Numbered from the stretch's first letter, positions 1 to 9,271 are shown. The stretch is DNA of 64,000 nt from Aurantibacter crassamenti (GCF_016811105.1 NZ_JAFBGM010000001.1:2484126-2548125), one strand, 5' to 3'. Program-made: numbers and translations. Notes: a model not told the origin generated them from the letters alone.

Positions 1-1097
1 ACTAATTGTTGAATGGTTTGAAAAAGTTCTTGTTCTTGAATTTCTAGATTATTCTCGCTACGCAGACGTTCTATTTTGGCTTGTTTTACTCTTGATCTTG
101 CAGACCAACCATTACTAATAGGTACGCTTAAATTTAAACCAACATATTGAGAAGTGTTATCTCTAAACTGCTCACGAAAGGGTAGGGTGTTACCTAAAGT
201 ATCTCTGGTTGTTTCAAAATAACCAGTACCCGTTCCGGCAAAAGCTGATAATGACGGATATAATCTACCACGAGCAATTGCAACCTGCTTTTTTGCAGCC
301 ATAGCACGTAATTCTTGTGCTTTGATCATTGGAAAAAATTCTTTAGCAGTTGCATAAACAGAATCTGTCTGCACGGTATTTTGTTGTTCAATAGTCTCTT
401 TTTGCAGCACTGATTGAATTTCAATTTCACTTGTGTTTTCAATATTCATTTCTTGAATTAAGAGCAACTTAGCAGCCTTTAACTGATTCTCGCTTTGTGT
501 AAGATTCAATTTATCAGTAAGTAATAATGATTCTGCTTCATAACGATCAGCACCGGCTTTTAGACCAAGTTCAATTTGCTTATTAACTAAATCAAAATTT
601 GATTGCGAAACGTCTAATTGTTCATTAGCAATGGCCACTAAACCTTCATAAAATTGAATGTCATAGAACACTTGCATTACCCGAAAGGCAAGTAAGTATT
701 TTTGTTGCAATGCATCTTGTTGTGTTGCTTTATACAAAAATTTAGAGGCTTTAATTGAATTTAATTTTTGAAAGCCCTGAAAAAGATCAATTGATGATTC
801 TAAAGAATAATTGTTAGAAAAGAAATCTTGGGTAACGAATGTTCCTGTATTTGGATCTTCAGCTCTACCAAAACTGATATTATAACTAGTACCTGCGTTT
901 ATATTTGGTAGTAGATTTCGAACTGATTGCCGATAGGTTTCTTTACCAGATTGCTCTGTATAATTAAAATCATTGAGTTGTAAATTATGAGTTAAAGCGT
1001 AAGCAATACATTCGTCTAGTGTCCATTTTTCTTGGGCAGCAACTCGTGATCCAATAAGGACCAGCAATGTAAGTAGTATTGAAAATTTCAAATTCAT
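1..1097 (-). CDS. TolC-family outer-membrane efflux protein (3' end outside window)
   Basis: Read on the minus strand from an ATG at 1097; the frame stays open to the left edge, so about 365 residues are visible and the C-terminus is missing. The protein starts with a signal peptide (MNLKFSILLTLLVLIGSRVAAQ), followed by the WTLDECIAYAL opening typical of Bacteroidota TolC proteins and long helical stretches rich in Gln, Glu and Ala. TolC proteins form the outer-membrane channel of tripartite exporters; partner genes (membrane fusion protein, ABC or RND pump) would lie left of the window and are not seen. The divergent sigma-54 activator gene and a sigma-54 promoter just upstream suggest activated expression. 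Family assignment is firm, substrate unknown. Confidence 0.9.
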   Translation of the reverse strand, partial: MNLKFSILLTLLVLIGSRVAAQEKWTLDECIAYALTHNLQLNDFNYTEQSGKETYRQSVRNLLPNINAGTSYNISFGRAEDPNTGTFVTQDFFSNNYSLESSIDLFQGFQKLNSIKASKFLYKATQQDALQQKYLLAFRVMQVFYDIQFYEGLVAIANEQLDVSQSNFDLVNKQIELGLKAGADRYEAESLLLTDKLNLTQSENQLKAAKLLLIQEMNIENTSEIEIQSVLQKETIEQQNTVQTDSVYATAKEFFPMIKAQELRAMAAKKQVAIARGRLYPSLSAFAGTGTGYFETTRDTLGNTLPFREQFRDNTSQYVGLNLSVPISNGWSARSRVKQAKIERLRSENNLEIQEQELFQTIQQL

Positions 1098-1121
1098 AAT
1101 ATATTGATATGCCAATCTATT

Positions 1122-1137
1122 AGCTATTCATGTGCCA
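1122..1137 (-). promoter_or_regulatory. Sigma-54 (-24/-12) promoter for the TolC gene
   Basis: On the minus strand the bases read TGGCACATGAATAGCT. The -24 element TGGCAC is perfect and the GC of the -12 element lies exactly 12 bases after the GG, as sigma-54 requires; the -12 element is TAGCT instead of TTGCW. The predicted start is near 1111, about 14 bases before the TolC ATG. An NtrC-type activator gene is divergent from it. Confidence 0.75.
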
Positions 1138-1192
1138 TAAAATTAACAATCTGAATATCAGTTGGTTGCGATTAATTTTAAAAAATGAATCG

Positions 1193-1230
1193 TTTTACAC
1201 TGTAAAATAGTTTTACAAGTATTGTCAAAA
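1193..1230. promoter_or_regulatory. Tandem dyads, candidate enhancer sites for the sigma-54 activator
   Basis: Bases 1193-1207 form a perfect 7-1-7 palindrome, TTTTACA-C-TGTAAAA. Right beside it, 1211-1230 (TTTTACAAGTATTGTCAAAA) repeats the same left arm with a near-matching right arm. They lie 55-95 bases upstream of the -24 element of the TolC promoter, which suits binding of a dimeric NtrC-type activator. Function is inferred from symmetry and position only. Confidence 0.5.
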
Positions 1231-1285
1231 AATTGGACACATTGCTCAAAAAGTAAATTACTAATTGTAGTTTTAAAAATACGTT

Positions 1286-1305
1286 GACTCCCATTAATAG
1301 GAGTC
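1286..1305. repeat. Inverted repeat upstream of the activator gene
   Basis: GACTCC (1286-1291) and GGAGTC (1300-1305) flank an ATTAAT core, a 20-base dyad with a single mismatched pair. It could be a third protein-binding site or a short hairpin in the leader of the two-component operon. No run of T follows, so it is not a clear terminator. Confidence 0.4.
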
Positions 1306-1376
1306 TCAATACAATTTTATAATTGATTGAATTTAATTGGAATGTTTTTTGGGAGCTTTTTACTAAACTGTGAAAT

Positions 1377-2738
1377 ATGTTAAATGCCAAGATTTTAGTT
1401 GTAGACGACAACAAAAGTGTATTGAGTGCTCTTGAGATACTTTTGCAGTTTGAGTATCAAACCGTTGAAACAATTTCAAACCCTAATCAATTACCCTCAT
1501 TTAAAGATTTACCTGATTTTGACATAGTATTACTTGATATGAATTTTTCGGCTGGAGTTAATACAGGTAATGAAGGACTTTATTGGTTGCGAGAAATTAG
1601 AAAGAAAGCACCTGAGATATCTGTTATTATGATGACTGCATATGGTGCTGTTGATTTAGCTGTAAAAGCATTAAAAGAGGGAGCTGCTGATTTTGTGTTG
1701 AAACCATGGAACAATGATAAACTTTTGGCAACAGTTAAGTCGGCTTATGAATTGCGAAAATCACGTAAAGAGGTTAATAAGCTAAAACAGAAAGAGGATA
1801 ATCTTAAGCAAGTAATCAATCAGCAAAAGAATTATATTATTGGTAATTCTAAGGCTTTAAACACCGTATTGAAATTGGTTGGTAAGGTGGCTAAAACAGA
1901 TGTAAATGTTTTAGTAACTGGTGAGAACGGAACAGGAAAAGAATTGATAGCTAGAGAATTACATAATTTGTCATTGCGAAAAAACGAAGTTTTTATTGCA
2001 GTTGATATGGGTTCTATTTCTGAAAATCTTTTTGAAAGTGAACTATTCGGACATATAAAAGGTTCTTTTACTGATGCGAAAGATGACCGGGCTGGAAAGT
2101 TTGAAGCTGCAAATGGAGGTACTTTATTTTTAGATGAAATTGGTAACCTGTCACTTCAAACCCAAGCGAAATTACTTTCTGCCATACAGAATAAAACAAT
2201 TGTGCGCGTTGGTTCAAATAAACCAATTGCTGTTGATATTCGTCTTGTTTGTGCTACAAATGAGAATTTAGATAAAATGGTTGCTGATGGGCTTTTTCGG
2301 GAAGATTTGTTATATCGTATAAATACAATAGCTGTTGAGGTGCCGCCACTTCGCGAACGAGAACAAGATATTCTGGTATTAACTGATTTTTATTTGCAAA
2401 AGTTTGCTTCTAAATATGGCAAACAAGGCCTGCGAATTAATCAAGATGCTCAAGAAAAATTATTGACATATCCATGGCCAGGTAATGTTCGCGAATTATT
2501 ACATACGGTTGAAAGGGCTGTGATTCTATCGGAAGGCCTAGTTTTAAAACCAATTGATTTTTTACTCAATACAAAGTCGCAAATGCCAGTTGAAAAAGGA
2601 CAAATGACTTTAGAAGAAATGGAACTGCAAATGATAACTAATGCACTTGACCAAAATGATGGCAACTATAGTGCTGCCGCCGAGCAATTAGGTATTTCTA
2701 GACAAACATTATATAATAAAATGAAAAAGCTAAAATAA
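1377..2738 (+). CDS. Sigma-54-dependent response regulator (NtrC type)
   Basis: The 453-residue protein has three domains in order: a receiver (about 1-120; acidic pair D10/D11, phospho-acceptor D54, T87, K109), an AAA+ sigma-54 activation domain (about 155-390; Walker A GENGTGKE at 182-189, Walker B LFLDE at 250-254, R-finger region REDLLYRINT) and a Fis-type helix-turn-helix at the C-terminus (SAAAEQLGISRQTLYNKMK). The sigma-54 contact loop reads GSFTDA (229-234) instead of GAFTGA. The histidine kinase follows 90 bases downstream, so the two form a pair. The divergent TolC gene with its sigma-54 promoter is the likely target. Confidence 0.95.
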   Translation: MLNAKILVVDDNKSVLSALEILLQFEYQTVETISNPNQLPSFKDLPDFDIVLLDMNFSAGVNTGNEGLYWLREIRKKAPEISVIMMTAYGAVDLAVKALKEGAADFVLKPWNNDKLLATVKSAYELRKSRKEVNKLKQKEDNLKQVINQQKNYIIGNSKALNTVLKLVGKVAKTDVNVLVTGENGTGKELIARELHNLSLRKNEVFIAVDMGSISENLFESELFGHIKGSFTDAKDDRAGKFEAANGGTLFLDEIGNLSLQTQAKLLSAIQNKTIVRVGSNKPIAVDIRLVCATNENLDKMVADGLFREDLLYRINTIAVEVPPLREREQDILVLTDFYLQKFASKYGKQGLRINQDAQEKLLTYPWPGNVRELLHTVERAVILSEGLVLKPIDFLLNTKSQMPVEKGQMTLEEMELQMITNALDQNDGNYSAAAEQLGISRQTLYNKMKKLK

Positions 2739-2828
2739 AAGATGTCAAATACTATTTGTTGTATGAATAGCTTTTTTAAATCCAAACTAAATTAAACAAG
2801 TAAATTGAACCTTAATTGAATTTTATAG

Positions 2829-4178
2829 ATGGTAAGTAGGCATATTTATTTACAGTTGATTTTACGTATTCTGTTAATACCAGTTGCGGGACTTGGGTTT
2901 GGTTTTTTCTTCTTTAATGAGCAATATATTTTATGTGGGGTAGCTGTATTCATTTTAATTCTATTAACTACTTCTTTAATTCATTATGTAAATCAGACCA
3001 ATAGAAAGATTGCTTATTTTTTTGATGCTATTAAGAACGAAGATTTCACGCTTCGTTTTCCCGAAAAGTTGAGCGTAAAATCGTTAGAAGAATTGAATCA
3101 TAGTTTAAATATGTTAAACGAGATGATTCAAGAAATTCATTTAAAAAAGCAAGCGCAAGAACAATATTATCAAGAAATAATTAAACAAGCAGATATTGGT
3201 ATTTTAACGATAAATGATAAGGGGCATATATTATTCGCTAATGCTACCATTGAGAAGTTATTCAATTATACCCCACTAAATCATATAAAACAATTAAGGC
3301 AGGTAGATGAAGATTTGTATGAACTATTTAATGATTTAAAGCCCTTTGAAAGAAAATTGGTACAGTTAACTAATGAGAGAGAGAAGAAGCAGTTAGCTTT
3401 AAAATCAACTGCTATTTCTTTCGAAAAACAAGATCTTTTGTTAGTGGTTGTTCAAGATATTGATAAAGAACTTGATGAAAAAGAAACAGATTCTTGGGTA
3501 AAATTAATTCGTGTGCTTACTCATGAAATAATGAATACGATTACCCCAATAACTTCTATTTCTGAATCCATTTTAAAATATTATAAAACAGATAAGGGAT
3601 TAATACCCATAGAGAATATAGAAGAAAGTCATATTAAAAACACAACTAAGGGCTTAGAAGTTATTAAACAACAGGGTGGAGATTTAATGGAATTTGTTCA
3701 GTCATACCGAAGCTTTCTTAGTTTGCCGAAACCTGATAAAGCACTTATAAAAGCAGATCGACTTTTAGATAAAATTAAAGTATTGATGGATCAAGAAAAT
3801 GATGATTCAAAAGTGAAATTTGAAATCATCGTAAATCCATTAGATTTAGAATTTTATATTGATGAAAAACAAATTCTACAAATATTAATCAACCTTTCAA
3901 AAAATGCCCTTCAATCTTTAAAGGGACAAGAAAATGGAATAATAAAAATAATTGCTGCGCTTTCAACGGGCGGTGAAAAGTATATTCAAATTCTTGATAA
4001 CGGTCCTGGAATTGAACCAGAGTTGATTGATGAAATTTTTGTTCCATTTTTCACGACCAAAGATACGGGTACAGGTATAGGTTTGAGTCTGTCTAAACAG
4101 ATTATGCATTTACATGGCGGTACTATTAAGGTACACTCGGTGCCAAATAAACAGACTTCATTTTTGTTAGTATTTTAA
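2829..4178 (+). CDS. Membrane sensor histidine kinase
   Basis: 449 residues. Two hydrophobic segments near 11-29 and 33-53 with almost no loop between them, so there is no real periplasmic sensor; a HAMP-like linker follows, then a PAS-like domain (about 110-215), the phospho-acceptor helix with H232 (VLTHEIMNT) and a HATPase domain (N box NLSKNA near 355, G1 DNGPGIEP near 390, G2 TGTGIGLSLSK near 413). It is expected to phosphorylate the response regulator encoded immediately upstream. The signal is probably cytoplasmic or in the membrane. Resembles NtrY/AtoS-type kinases found beside sigma-54 activators in Bacteroidota. Confidence 0.93.
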   Translation: MVSRHIYLQLILRILLIPVAGLGFGFFFFNEQYILCGVAVFILILLTTSLIHYVNQTNRKIAYFFDAIKNEDFTLRFPEKLSVKSLEELNHSLNMLNEMIQEIHLKKQAQEQYYQEIIKQADIGILTINDKGHILFANATIEKLFNYTPLNHIKQLRQVDEDLYELFNDLKPFERKLVQLTNEREKKQLALKSTAISFEKQDLLLVVVQDIDKELDEKETDSWVKLIRVLTHEIMNTITPITSISESILKYYKTDKGLIPIENIEESHIKNTTKGLEVIKQQGGDLMEFVQSYRSFLSLPKPDKALIKADRLLDKIKVLMDQENDDSKVKFEIIVNPLDLEFYIDEKQILQILINLSKNALQSLKGQENGIIKIIAALSTGGEKYIQILDNGPGIEPELIDEIFVPFFTTKDTGTGIGLSLSKQIMHLHGGTIKVHSVPNKQTSFLLVF

Positions 4179-4240
4179 CGGCCTAAAACATAGAATTCGC
4201 AACAGACTTCGCTTTTATTGTATAAAATAGCAGTTTTACT

Positions 4241-4269
4241 TTTGATTCTTGAAAAGATATCTATATTTG
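4241..4269 (+). promoter_or_regulatory. Bacteroidota-type promoter of the uronate operon
   Basis: The -7 box TATATTTG at 4262-4269 matches TAnnTTTG exactly, with TTTG at 4241-4244 (17 bases upstream) as a possible -33 element. The predicted start falls within the palindrome at 4270-4283. It heads seven co-directional genes, leaving a leader of about 165 bases. Confidence 0.6.
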
Positions 4270-4283
4270 CGTTAACGTTAACG
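4270..4283. promoter_or_regulatory. LacI-type operator overlapping the transcription start
   Basis: CGTTAACGTTAACG is a perfect 14-base palindrome with a central CG, the hallmark of LacI/GalR-family operators; flanking TTT and AAA extend the symmetry to 4266-4287. It abuts the -7 box, where a bound repressor would block initiation. The half-site differs from the two operators beside the LacI gene at 30.7 kb, so its regulator is probably encoded elsewhere. Confidence 0.65.
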
Positions 4284-4441
4284 AAAAATGTACTTTTTTG
4301 ATAATTGTTGATTTTAAATCAACATTTTTTGGTAATAAATTTTAAGCATCTGATACAAGGTTGATTAACTTAAAATGGTCTATTCAATATATGTTGGATT
4401 GAAAGTAGAAAAAGGTATTTAAATATAATTTATTGTATAGA

Positions 4442-5263
4442 ATGGAGAAGATTAACTTATTTGATATTTCTGGTAAAATCATAGTTATTACAGGTGGTGC
4501 AGGTGCTTTGGGTGGTAATATGGCAGCCTATTTATTGGCCCAAGGAGCGAAGGTTGTAATTCTTGATTTGTTTCCTGAAAGCGTTGAAAAAAGAGTAGGC
4601 GAATTAAAGGAAATAAGCTCAGATGTTATTGGAATAGCAGGCAGTGTTTTAGATCAAGAGCATCTAGGAAAAGCAAAATCTGAAATTCTTGATAAATGGG
4701 GGAAAATAGATGTGTTGATTAATGCTGCTGGCGGAAACATGCCAGGTGCAACCATTGGTGTTGATCAAACTATTTTTGATTTAAAAATGGACGATTTTAA
4801 AAAGGTGTCAGAATTGAACCTAAATGGTTCAGTTTTACCTTCAATGGTTTTTGGTGAAGTAATGGCAAATCAGCGCTCAGGAAGTATCATAAATATATCA
4901 TCAATGACTGCTACACAGGCGGTAACTAGAGTAGTAGGCTATTCGGCATCTAAAGCTGCGATAGATATTTTCACAAAATGGATGGCTACAGAAATGGCAC
5001 TTAAATTTGAAGGTAGCGTAAGAGTAAATGCTATTGCCCCTGGTTTTTTTATTGGAAATCAAAACCGTGCTTTATTGACAAACGAGGATGGAAGCTACAC
5101 GGATAGAGGAAATACAATTATAGCAAACACTCCTATGAAACGTTTTGGTGATGCTGATGAATTAAACGGTGCTATTCACTGGTTAATGAGTGATGCCGCA
5201 TCATTTGTAACAGGTACTATTGTACCAATTGATGGAGGGTTTAGCGCTTTTAGCGGAGTATAA
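4442..5263 (+). CDS. uxuB: SDR-family D-mannonate oxidoreductase
   Basis: A 273-residue classical short-chain dehydrogenase. It has the cofactor loop TGGAGALGG, the NAAGGN motif, the catalytic Ser (NISSMTA) and the YSASK Tyr/Lys pair, and ends like most SDRs with PIDGGFSAFSGV. The reading frame extends three codons further to a TTG, but the ATG at 4442 gives the usual MEKINLFDISGK opening and was chosen. Directly followed by uxuA, kdgK and kdgA, it most likely interconverts D-fructuronate and D-mannonate with NAD(H), as the SDR-type UxuB of Bacillus does. A different sugar-acid substrate cannot be excluded from sequence alone. Confidence 0.85.
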   Translation: MEKINLFDISGKIIVITGGAGALGGNMAAYLLAQGAKVVILDLFPESVEKRVGELKEISSDVIGIAGSVLDQEHLGKAKSEILDKWGKIDVLINAAGGNMPGATIGVDQTIFDLKMDDFKKVSELNLNGSVLPSMVFGEVMANQRSGSIINISSMTATQAVTRVVGYSASKAAIDIFTKWMATEMALKFEGSVRVNAIAPGFFIGNQNRALLTNEDGSYTDRGNTIIANTPMKRFGDADELNGAIHWLMSDAASFVTGTIVPIDGGFSAFSGV

Positions 5264-5280
5264 TTTAATAGAAAGTACAC

Positions 5281-6462
5281 ATGAAGATGCAACAAACATG
5301 GAGATGGTATGGTCCTAATGATCCAGTCTCCTTAAATGATATAGTACAAGCAGGTGCAACAGGTGTTGTTTCTGCACTTCATCAGATTCCAAATGGAGAA
5401 ATTTGGACAGTTGAAGCAATTAAAGAACGTAAAAGTATAATTGAATCTGCCGGCCTTGAATGGAGCGTAGTTGAAAGTATTCCGGTACACGAGAATATAA
5501 AAACCCAATCTGGTAATTTTCAAATATATATTGAAAATTATAAAACTAGCATACGCAACTTGGCTAGCTGTGGTATTCATATCGTATGCTACAACTTTAT
5601 GCCAGTTTTAGATTGGACAAGAACCTCATTAGATTATGAAGTTGAAGATGGGTCTAAAGCTTTGCGTTTTGATGTTATTGCTTTTGCAGCTTTTGAGTTG
5701 CATTTATTAAAAAGACCTGGAGCAGAAAATAGCTATACAGAAGATCAACAGCAAAAAGCTAAATTGTATTTTGATTCTTTATCTGAAGATGATAAAACAG
5801 TACTCGTAAAAAATATAATTGCTGGTTTGCCAGGCGCTGAAGAAGGGTATACACTTGACCAATTTCAACAAATATTAGATACGTATGCAGAAATAGATGC
5901 ACAAAAATTAAGAGAGAATTTAGTGTCTTTCTTAAAAGATATTGTGCCTGTAGCAGCTGAGAACAAAGTGGTGATGTGTATTCATCCTGATGATCCACCA
6001 TATCCAATTTTGGGGCTTCCAAGAGTTGTAAGCACTGAAGAAGATTATGCATACCTTTTTGAACAAGTACCAAATATTGCAAATGGTATTACCTTTTGTA
6101 CGGGATCTTTAGGGGTAAGAGCTGATAATAATCTTGTTCAGATCTTCAATAGATTTGCGGATCGCGTACATTTTTTACATTTAAGAAGTACGCAACGTGA
6201 TGAACAAGGTAATTTCTATGAAGCAAATCACTTAGAAGGTGATGTTGATATGTTCGGTGTTGTAAAAGCAATTCTAACCGAGCAGAAAAGAAGAGTTAGT
6301 GAAGGAAGGGCAGATGCTTCAATTCCGATGCGTCCAGATCATGGTCACCAAATGCTAGATGATCTTCATAAGAAAACCAATCCTGGTTATTCAGGTATTG
6401 GAAGATTGAGAGGATTGGCAGAGTTAAGAGGATTAGAGCATGGTATTCATGCTTCTATATAA
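5281..6462 (+). CDS. uxuA: Mannonate dehydratase
   Basis: At 393 residues it matches the usual UxuA length (about 394 in E. coli). It opens with [20 protein letters not shown] and carries the family's metal and substrate residues in [15 protein letters not shown] and RPDHGHQM. The enzyme removes water from D-mannonate to give 2-keto-3-deoxygluconate in the cytoplasm. It begins 17 bases after the SDR gene and is followed by the KDG kinase and KDPG aldolase genes, so the full route from mannonate to pyruvate and glyceraldehyde-3-phosphate is present. Confidence 0.97.
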   Translation: MKMQQTWRWYGPNDPVSLNDIVQAGATGVVSALHQIPNGEIWTVEAIKERKSIIESAGLEWSVVESIPVHENIKTQSGNFQIYIENYKTSIRNLASCGIHIVCYNFMPVLDWTRTSLDYEVEDGSKALRFDVIAFAAFELHLLKRPGAENSYTEDQQQKAKLYFDSLSEDDKTVLVKNIIAGLPGAEEGYTLDQFQQILDTYAEIDAQKLRENLVSFLKDIVPVAAENKVVMCIHPDDPPYPILGLPRVVSTEEDYAYLFEQVPNIANGITFCTGSLGVRADNNLVQIFNRFADRVHFLHLRSTQRDEQGNFYEANHLEGDVDMFGVVKAILTEQKRRVSEGRADASIPMRPDHGHQMLDDLHKKTNPGYSGIGRLRGLAELRGLEHGIHASI

Positions 6463-6527
6463 GAAAGTTTTTTATAACTTACTATTTCCGATATTGTAAT
6501 AAAGTTTATAACTAGAATTAATTAAGA

Positions 6528-7568
6528 ATGAAAAAAGTAGTGACTTTTGGTGAGATAATGTTAAGATTATCACCTCCTGGTTTTTTAAGGTTTTCACAAG
6601 CAAATAGTTTTGATGTAGTATATGGTGGTGGTGAAAGCAATGTTGCAGTATCATTAGCTAATTATGGTGTGCCTGTAGATTTTGTAACTCGATTGCCTAA
6701 AAATGATATTGGAGAATGTGCATTAATGGAAATGCGTAAAAGAGGCGTTGGCACAGATAAAATTATTTATGGTGGTGATCGTTTAGGCATCTATTTCTTA
6801 GAAACAGGTGCAGTTACTCGTGGTAGTAAAGTTGTTTATGATCGTGATCATTCTGCAATTGCTGAAATTGAAAAAGGCATGATTGATTGGGAAAAAGCCT
6901 TTGAAGGTGTTGAGTGGTTTCACTGGACAGGTATTACACCTGCAATTTCTCAAGGTGCTGCAGATGCTTGTCTTGAGGCAGTAAAAGTAGCCCGTAAAAT
7001 GGGCGTTACTATTTCTACCGATTTGAATTACCGCGCTAAATTATGGAATTACGGGGTTGAGCCAGAAGGAATAATGACTGAGCTTACATCGTATTGTGAT
7101 ATAATTCTCGGAAATGAAGAAGATGCAGAAAAGCACTTTGGCATAAAACCAGAAGGACTTGATATTACTACACAAGGTGAACATGTAAAGGCTGAAGCTT
7201 TTCTTTCAGTTTGTCAACAAATGATGAAAAAATTCCCGAATGCTAAAAAAGTAATTACTACTTTAAGAGGATCAATTTCTGCATCACATAATACATGGGC
7301 AGGGGTTCTTTATGATGGAGAGAAAATGTTGAAATCACGCGAATATCAAATTACACATATAGTTGATAGAGTAGGTGGTGGTGATTCATTTATGGGTGGA
7401 TTGATTTACGGATTACTTAAATATCCTGAAGATGATCAAAACGCATTAGATTTTGCAGTTGCAGCTTCATGTTTGAAACACACAATTCAAGGTGATGCTA
7501 ATTTGGCAACTGTTTCAGAAGTTGAAAAATTAATGGGTGGCGATGCTTCCGGAAGAGTAGCAAGATAA
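6528..7568 (+). CDS. kdgK: 2-Keto-3-deoxygluconate kinase (PfkB family)
   Basis: 346-residue ribokinase-fold sugar kinase. The N-terminus MKKVVTFGEIMLRLSPPG and the GGGESNVAVSLANYG substrate motif are typical of KdgK; the PfkB signature DRVGGGDSFMGG near residue 278 contains the catalytic Asp and the anion hole. It phosphorylates KDG to KDPG using ATP. It lies between uxuA (65 bases upstream) and kdgA (23 bases downstream), which fixes its role. At 346 residues it is slightly longer than most KdgK proteins, with an insert around 200-220. Confidence 0.95.
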   Translation: MKKVVTFGEIMLRLSPPGFLRFSQANSFDVVYGGGESNVAVSLANYGVPVDFVTRLPKNDIGECALMEMRKRGVGTDKIIYGGDRLGIYFLETGAVTRGSKVVYDRDHSAIAEIEKGMIDWEKAFEGVEWFHWTGITPAISQGAADACLEAVKVARKMGVTISTDLNYRAKLWNYGVEPEGIMTELTSYCDIILGNEEDAEKHFGIKPEGLDITTQGEHVKAEAFLSVCQQMMKKFPNAKKVITTLRGSISASHNTWAGVLYDGEKMLKSREYQITHIVDRVGGGDSFMGGLIYGLLKYPEDDQNALDFAVAASCLKHTIQGDANLATVSEVEKLMGGDASGRVAR

Positions 7569-7591
7569 TATTATATAAAAAACAATAGTTA

Positions 7592-8263
7592 ATGGCACAA
7601 TACTCAAGAATAGAAGTAGCAACGGTAATGAAAGAAACAGGCATGGTGCCTTTGTTTTATCATCCCGATATTGAATTAGGCAAAAAGGTGCTTAAAGCTT
7701 GTTATGATGGTGGTGCACGTTTGTTAGAATTCACTGCTAGAGGTGATTTTGCATATGAAGTTTTTCTAGAGTTAAACAAATATGCAATTAAAGAACTTCC
7801 CGGAATGATTATGGGCGTAGGTTCAATTACCGATGCAGCAGCTGCTTCATTATTTATGCAAATGGGAGCAAATTTTATTGTAACACCTTCTTTAAGAGAA
7901 GATATTGCAGTAGTTTGTAATCGCAGAAAAGTTTTATGGTCACCAGGGTGTGGTTCATTAACAGAAATAAATAATGCTGAAGAATTGGGTTGTGAAATTG
8001 TAAAATTATTTCCGGGTTCTACTTATGGTCCTGGTTTTGTAAAAGCAATTAAGGGGCCTCAACCATGGACGAGTGTTATGCCAACTGGTGGAGTTTCAAC
8101 TGAAGAATCTAATCTCAAAGGATGGTTTGATGCGGGTGTAACCTGTGTTGGTATGGGTTCTCAGCTAATTAGTAAAGATGTACTTGCAGCAGGTGATTTT
8201 GCGCAACTGGAAGAAACAGTAAAAAGTACGCTAGCATTAATCAAACGCCTTAAAAATAAATAG
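7592..8263 (+). CDS. kdgA: KDPG/KHG aldolase
   Basis: 223-residue class I aldolase (Eda family). E46 (RLLEFTARGD) and the Schiff-base K138 (EIVKLFPGS) are in place, as is the phosphate-binding PTGGVS loop near 169. It cleaves 2-keto-3-deoxy-6-phosphogluconate into pyruvate and glyceraldehyde-3-phosphate, the last step of the route encoded by the operon. The stop codon is only three bases before the GTG start of the TRAP binding protein, so translation of the two is probably coupled. Confidence 0.95.
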   Translation: MAQYSRIEVATVMKETGMVPLFYHPDIELGKKVLKACYDGGARLLEFTARGDFAYEVFLELNKYAIKELPGMIMGVGSITDAAAASLFMQMGANFIVTPSLREDIAVVCNRRKVLWSPGCGSLTEINNAEELGCEIVKLFPGSTYGPGFVKAIKGPQPWTSVMPTGGVSTEESNLKGWFDAGVTCVGMGSQLISKDVLAAGDFAQLEETVKSTLALIKRLKNK

Positions 8264-8266
8264 TCC

Positions 8267-9271
8267 GTGGCTAAATTTTTAAAAATTATTGAATTTAGAA
8301 AATTGTTTTCGTTGATGCTGCTTGTTGTAGCAGCATCAACATTTCAATCTTGTTCATCTACAAAAGATTCAAAACTGCTTTATTTTGCGCACTCATTACC
8401 CATGTCACATCCCGTGCACAAAGGTATTGTGGCCATGCAAGAAGCATTAAATGAAAAGTCTGATGGCAAGTTGCAGATAAAAATATTTCCTGATGGTCAG
8501 TTAGGTTCTGAACGTGAAGCCTTAGAGCTTTTACAAATTGGGAGTATTGCCATGACTAAGGTTAGTGCTTCTGCACTTTCAAATTTTGCGCCAGAGTATC
8601 AAATAACTGTTATTCCTTACCTATTTAGAGATAGTGATCATTTGTTTCGTAATCTAGAAGGTGAGGTAGGTAAACAGTTATTAGAAGGTGGCTCTGAATA
8701 TTTGTTACGCGGCATTTGTTTTTATGATGCTGGTGCTAGAAGTTTTTACACCAAAGATAGACCAGTACATTCGCCAGATGATTTAGATGGCTTAAAAGTA
8801 CGCGTACAAAATGATCAAATGTCAGTAAGCATGGCAAATTCCTTAGGGGCTTCTGCTACGCCAATGTCTTTTGGTGAATTGTACACTGCATTACAACAAA
8901 ATGTTGTAGACGGTGCAGAGAACAATATTCCTTCATTTGTAAGTTCCAATCATTTTGAGGTATGTAAGTATTATATTTTTGATGAGCATACCATGGTACC
9001 TGATGTTGTAATTATAGGCACTAAATTTTGGGATTTATTATCAGACGAAGAAAAAGGATGGTTAGAAGCTGCAGCAAAAGAAAGTGTTGCCAAGCAAAAA
9101 GTATATTGGGCAGAAACTGTTGAAGAAAATATGAAAATGTTAAAAGAGGCTGGGGTAGAATTTATTTATCCTGATAAAGCACCTTTTGTAGAGAAGTCTA
9201 AACCTGTAATGGAACGTTTGATGCAAAACCCGAAATTGAAACCAATCATAGATAAAATAAATTCCAACTAA
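8267..9271 (+). CDS. dctP: TRAP transporter substrate-binding lipoprotein
   Basis: 334 residues, starting at a GTG. The signal sequence ends in a lipobox with C29 (STFQSC), so the protein is anchored to a membrane rather than free in the periplasm. The body is a DctP/TeaA-type solute receptor: GSEREALELLQIG, the conserved Arg/Asn ligand segment LDGLKVRVQND, and GELYTALQQNVVDGAENN. It delivers a sugar acid to the DctQM membrane unit encoded next (one-base overlap of stop and start with dctQ). Gene context suggests glucuronate, fructuronate, mannonate or KDG as ligand. Confidence 0.93.
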   Translation: MAKFLKIIEFRKLFSLMLLVVAASTFQSCSSTKDSKLLYFAHSLPMSHPVHKGIVAMQEALNEKSDGKLQIKIFPDGQLGSEREALELLQIGSIAMTKVSASALSNFAPEYQITVIPYLFRDSDHLFRNLEGEVGKQLLEGGSEYLLRGICFYDAGARSFYTKDRPVHSPDDLDGLKVRVQNDQMSVSMANSLGASATPMSFGELYTALQQNVVDGAENNIPSFVSSNHFEVCKYYIFDEHTMVPDVVIIGTKFWDLLSDEEKGWLEAAAKESVAKQKVYWAETVEENMKMLKEAGVEFIYPDKAPFVEKSKPVMERLMQNPKLKPIIDKINSN

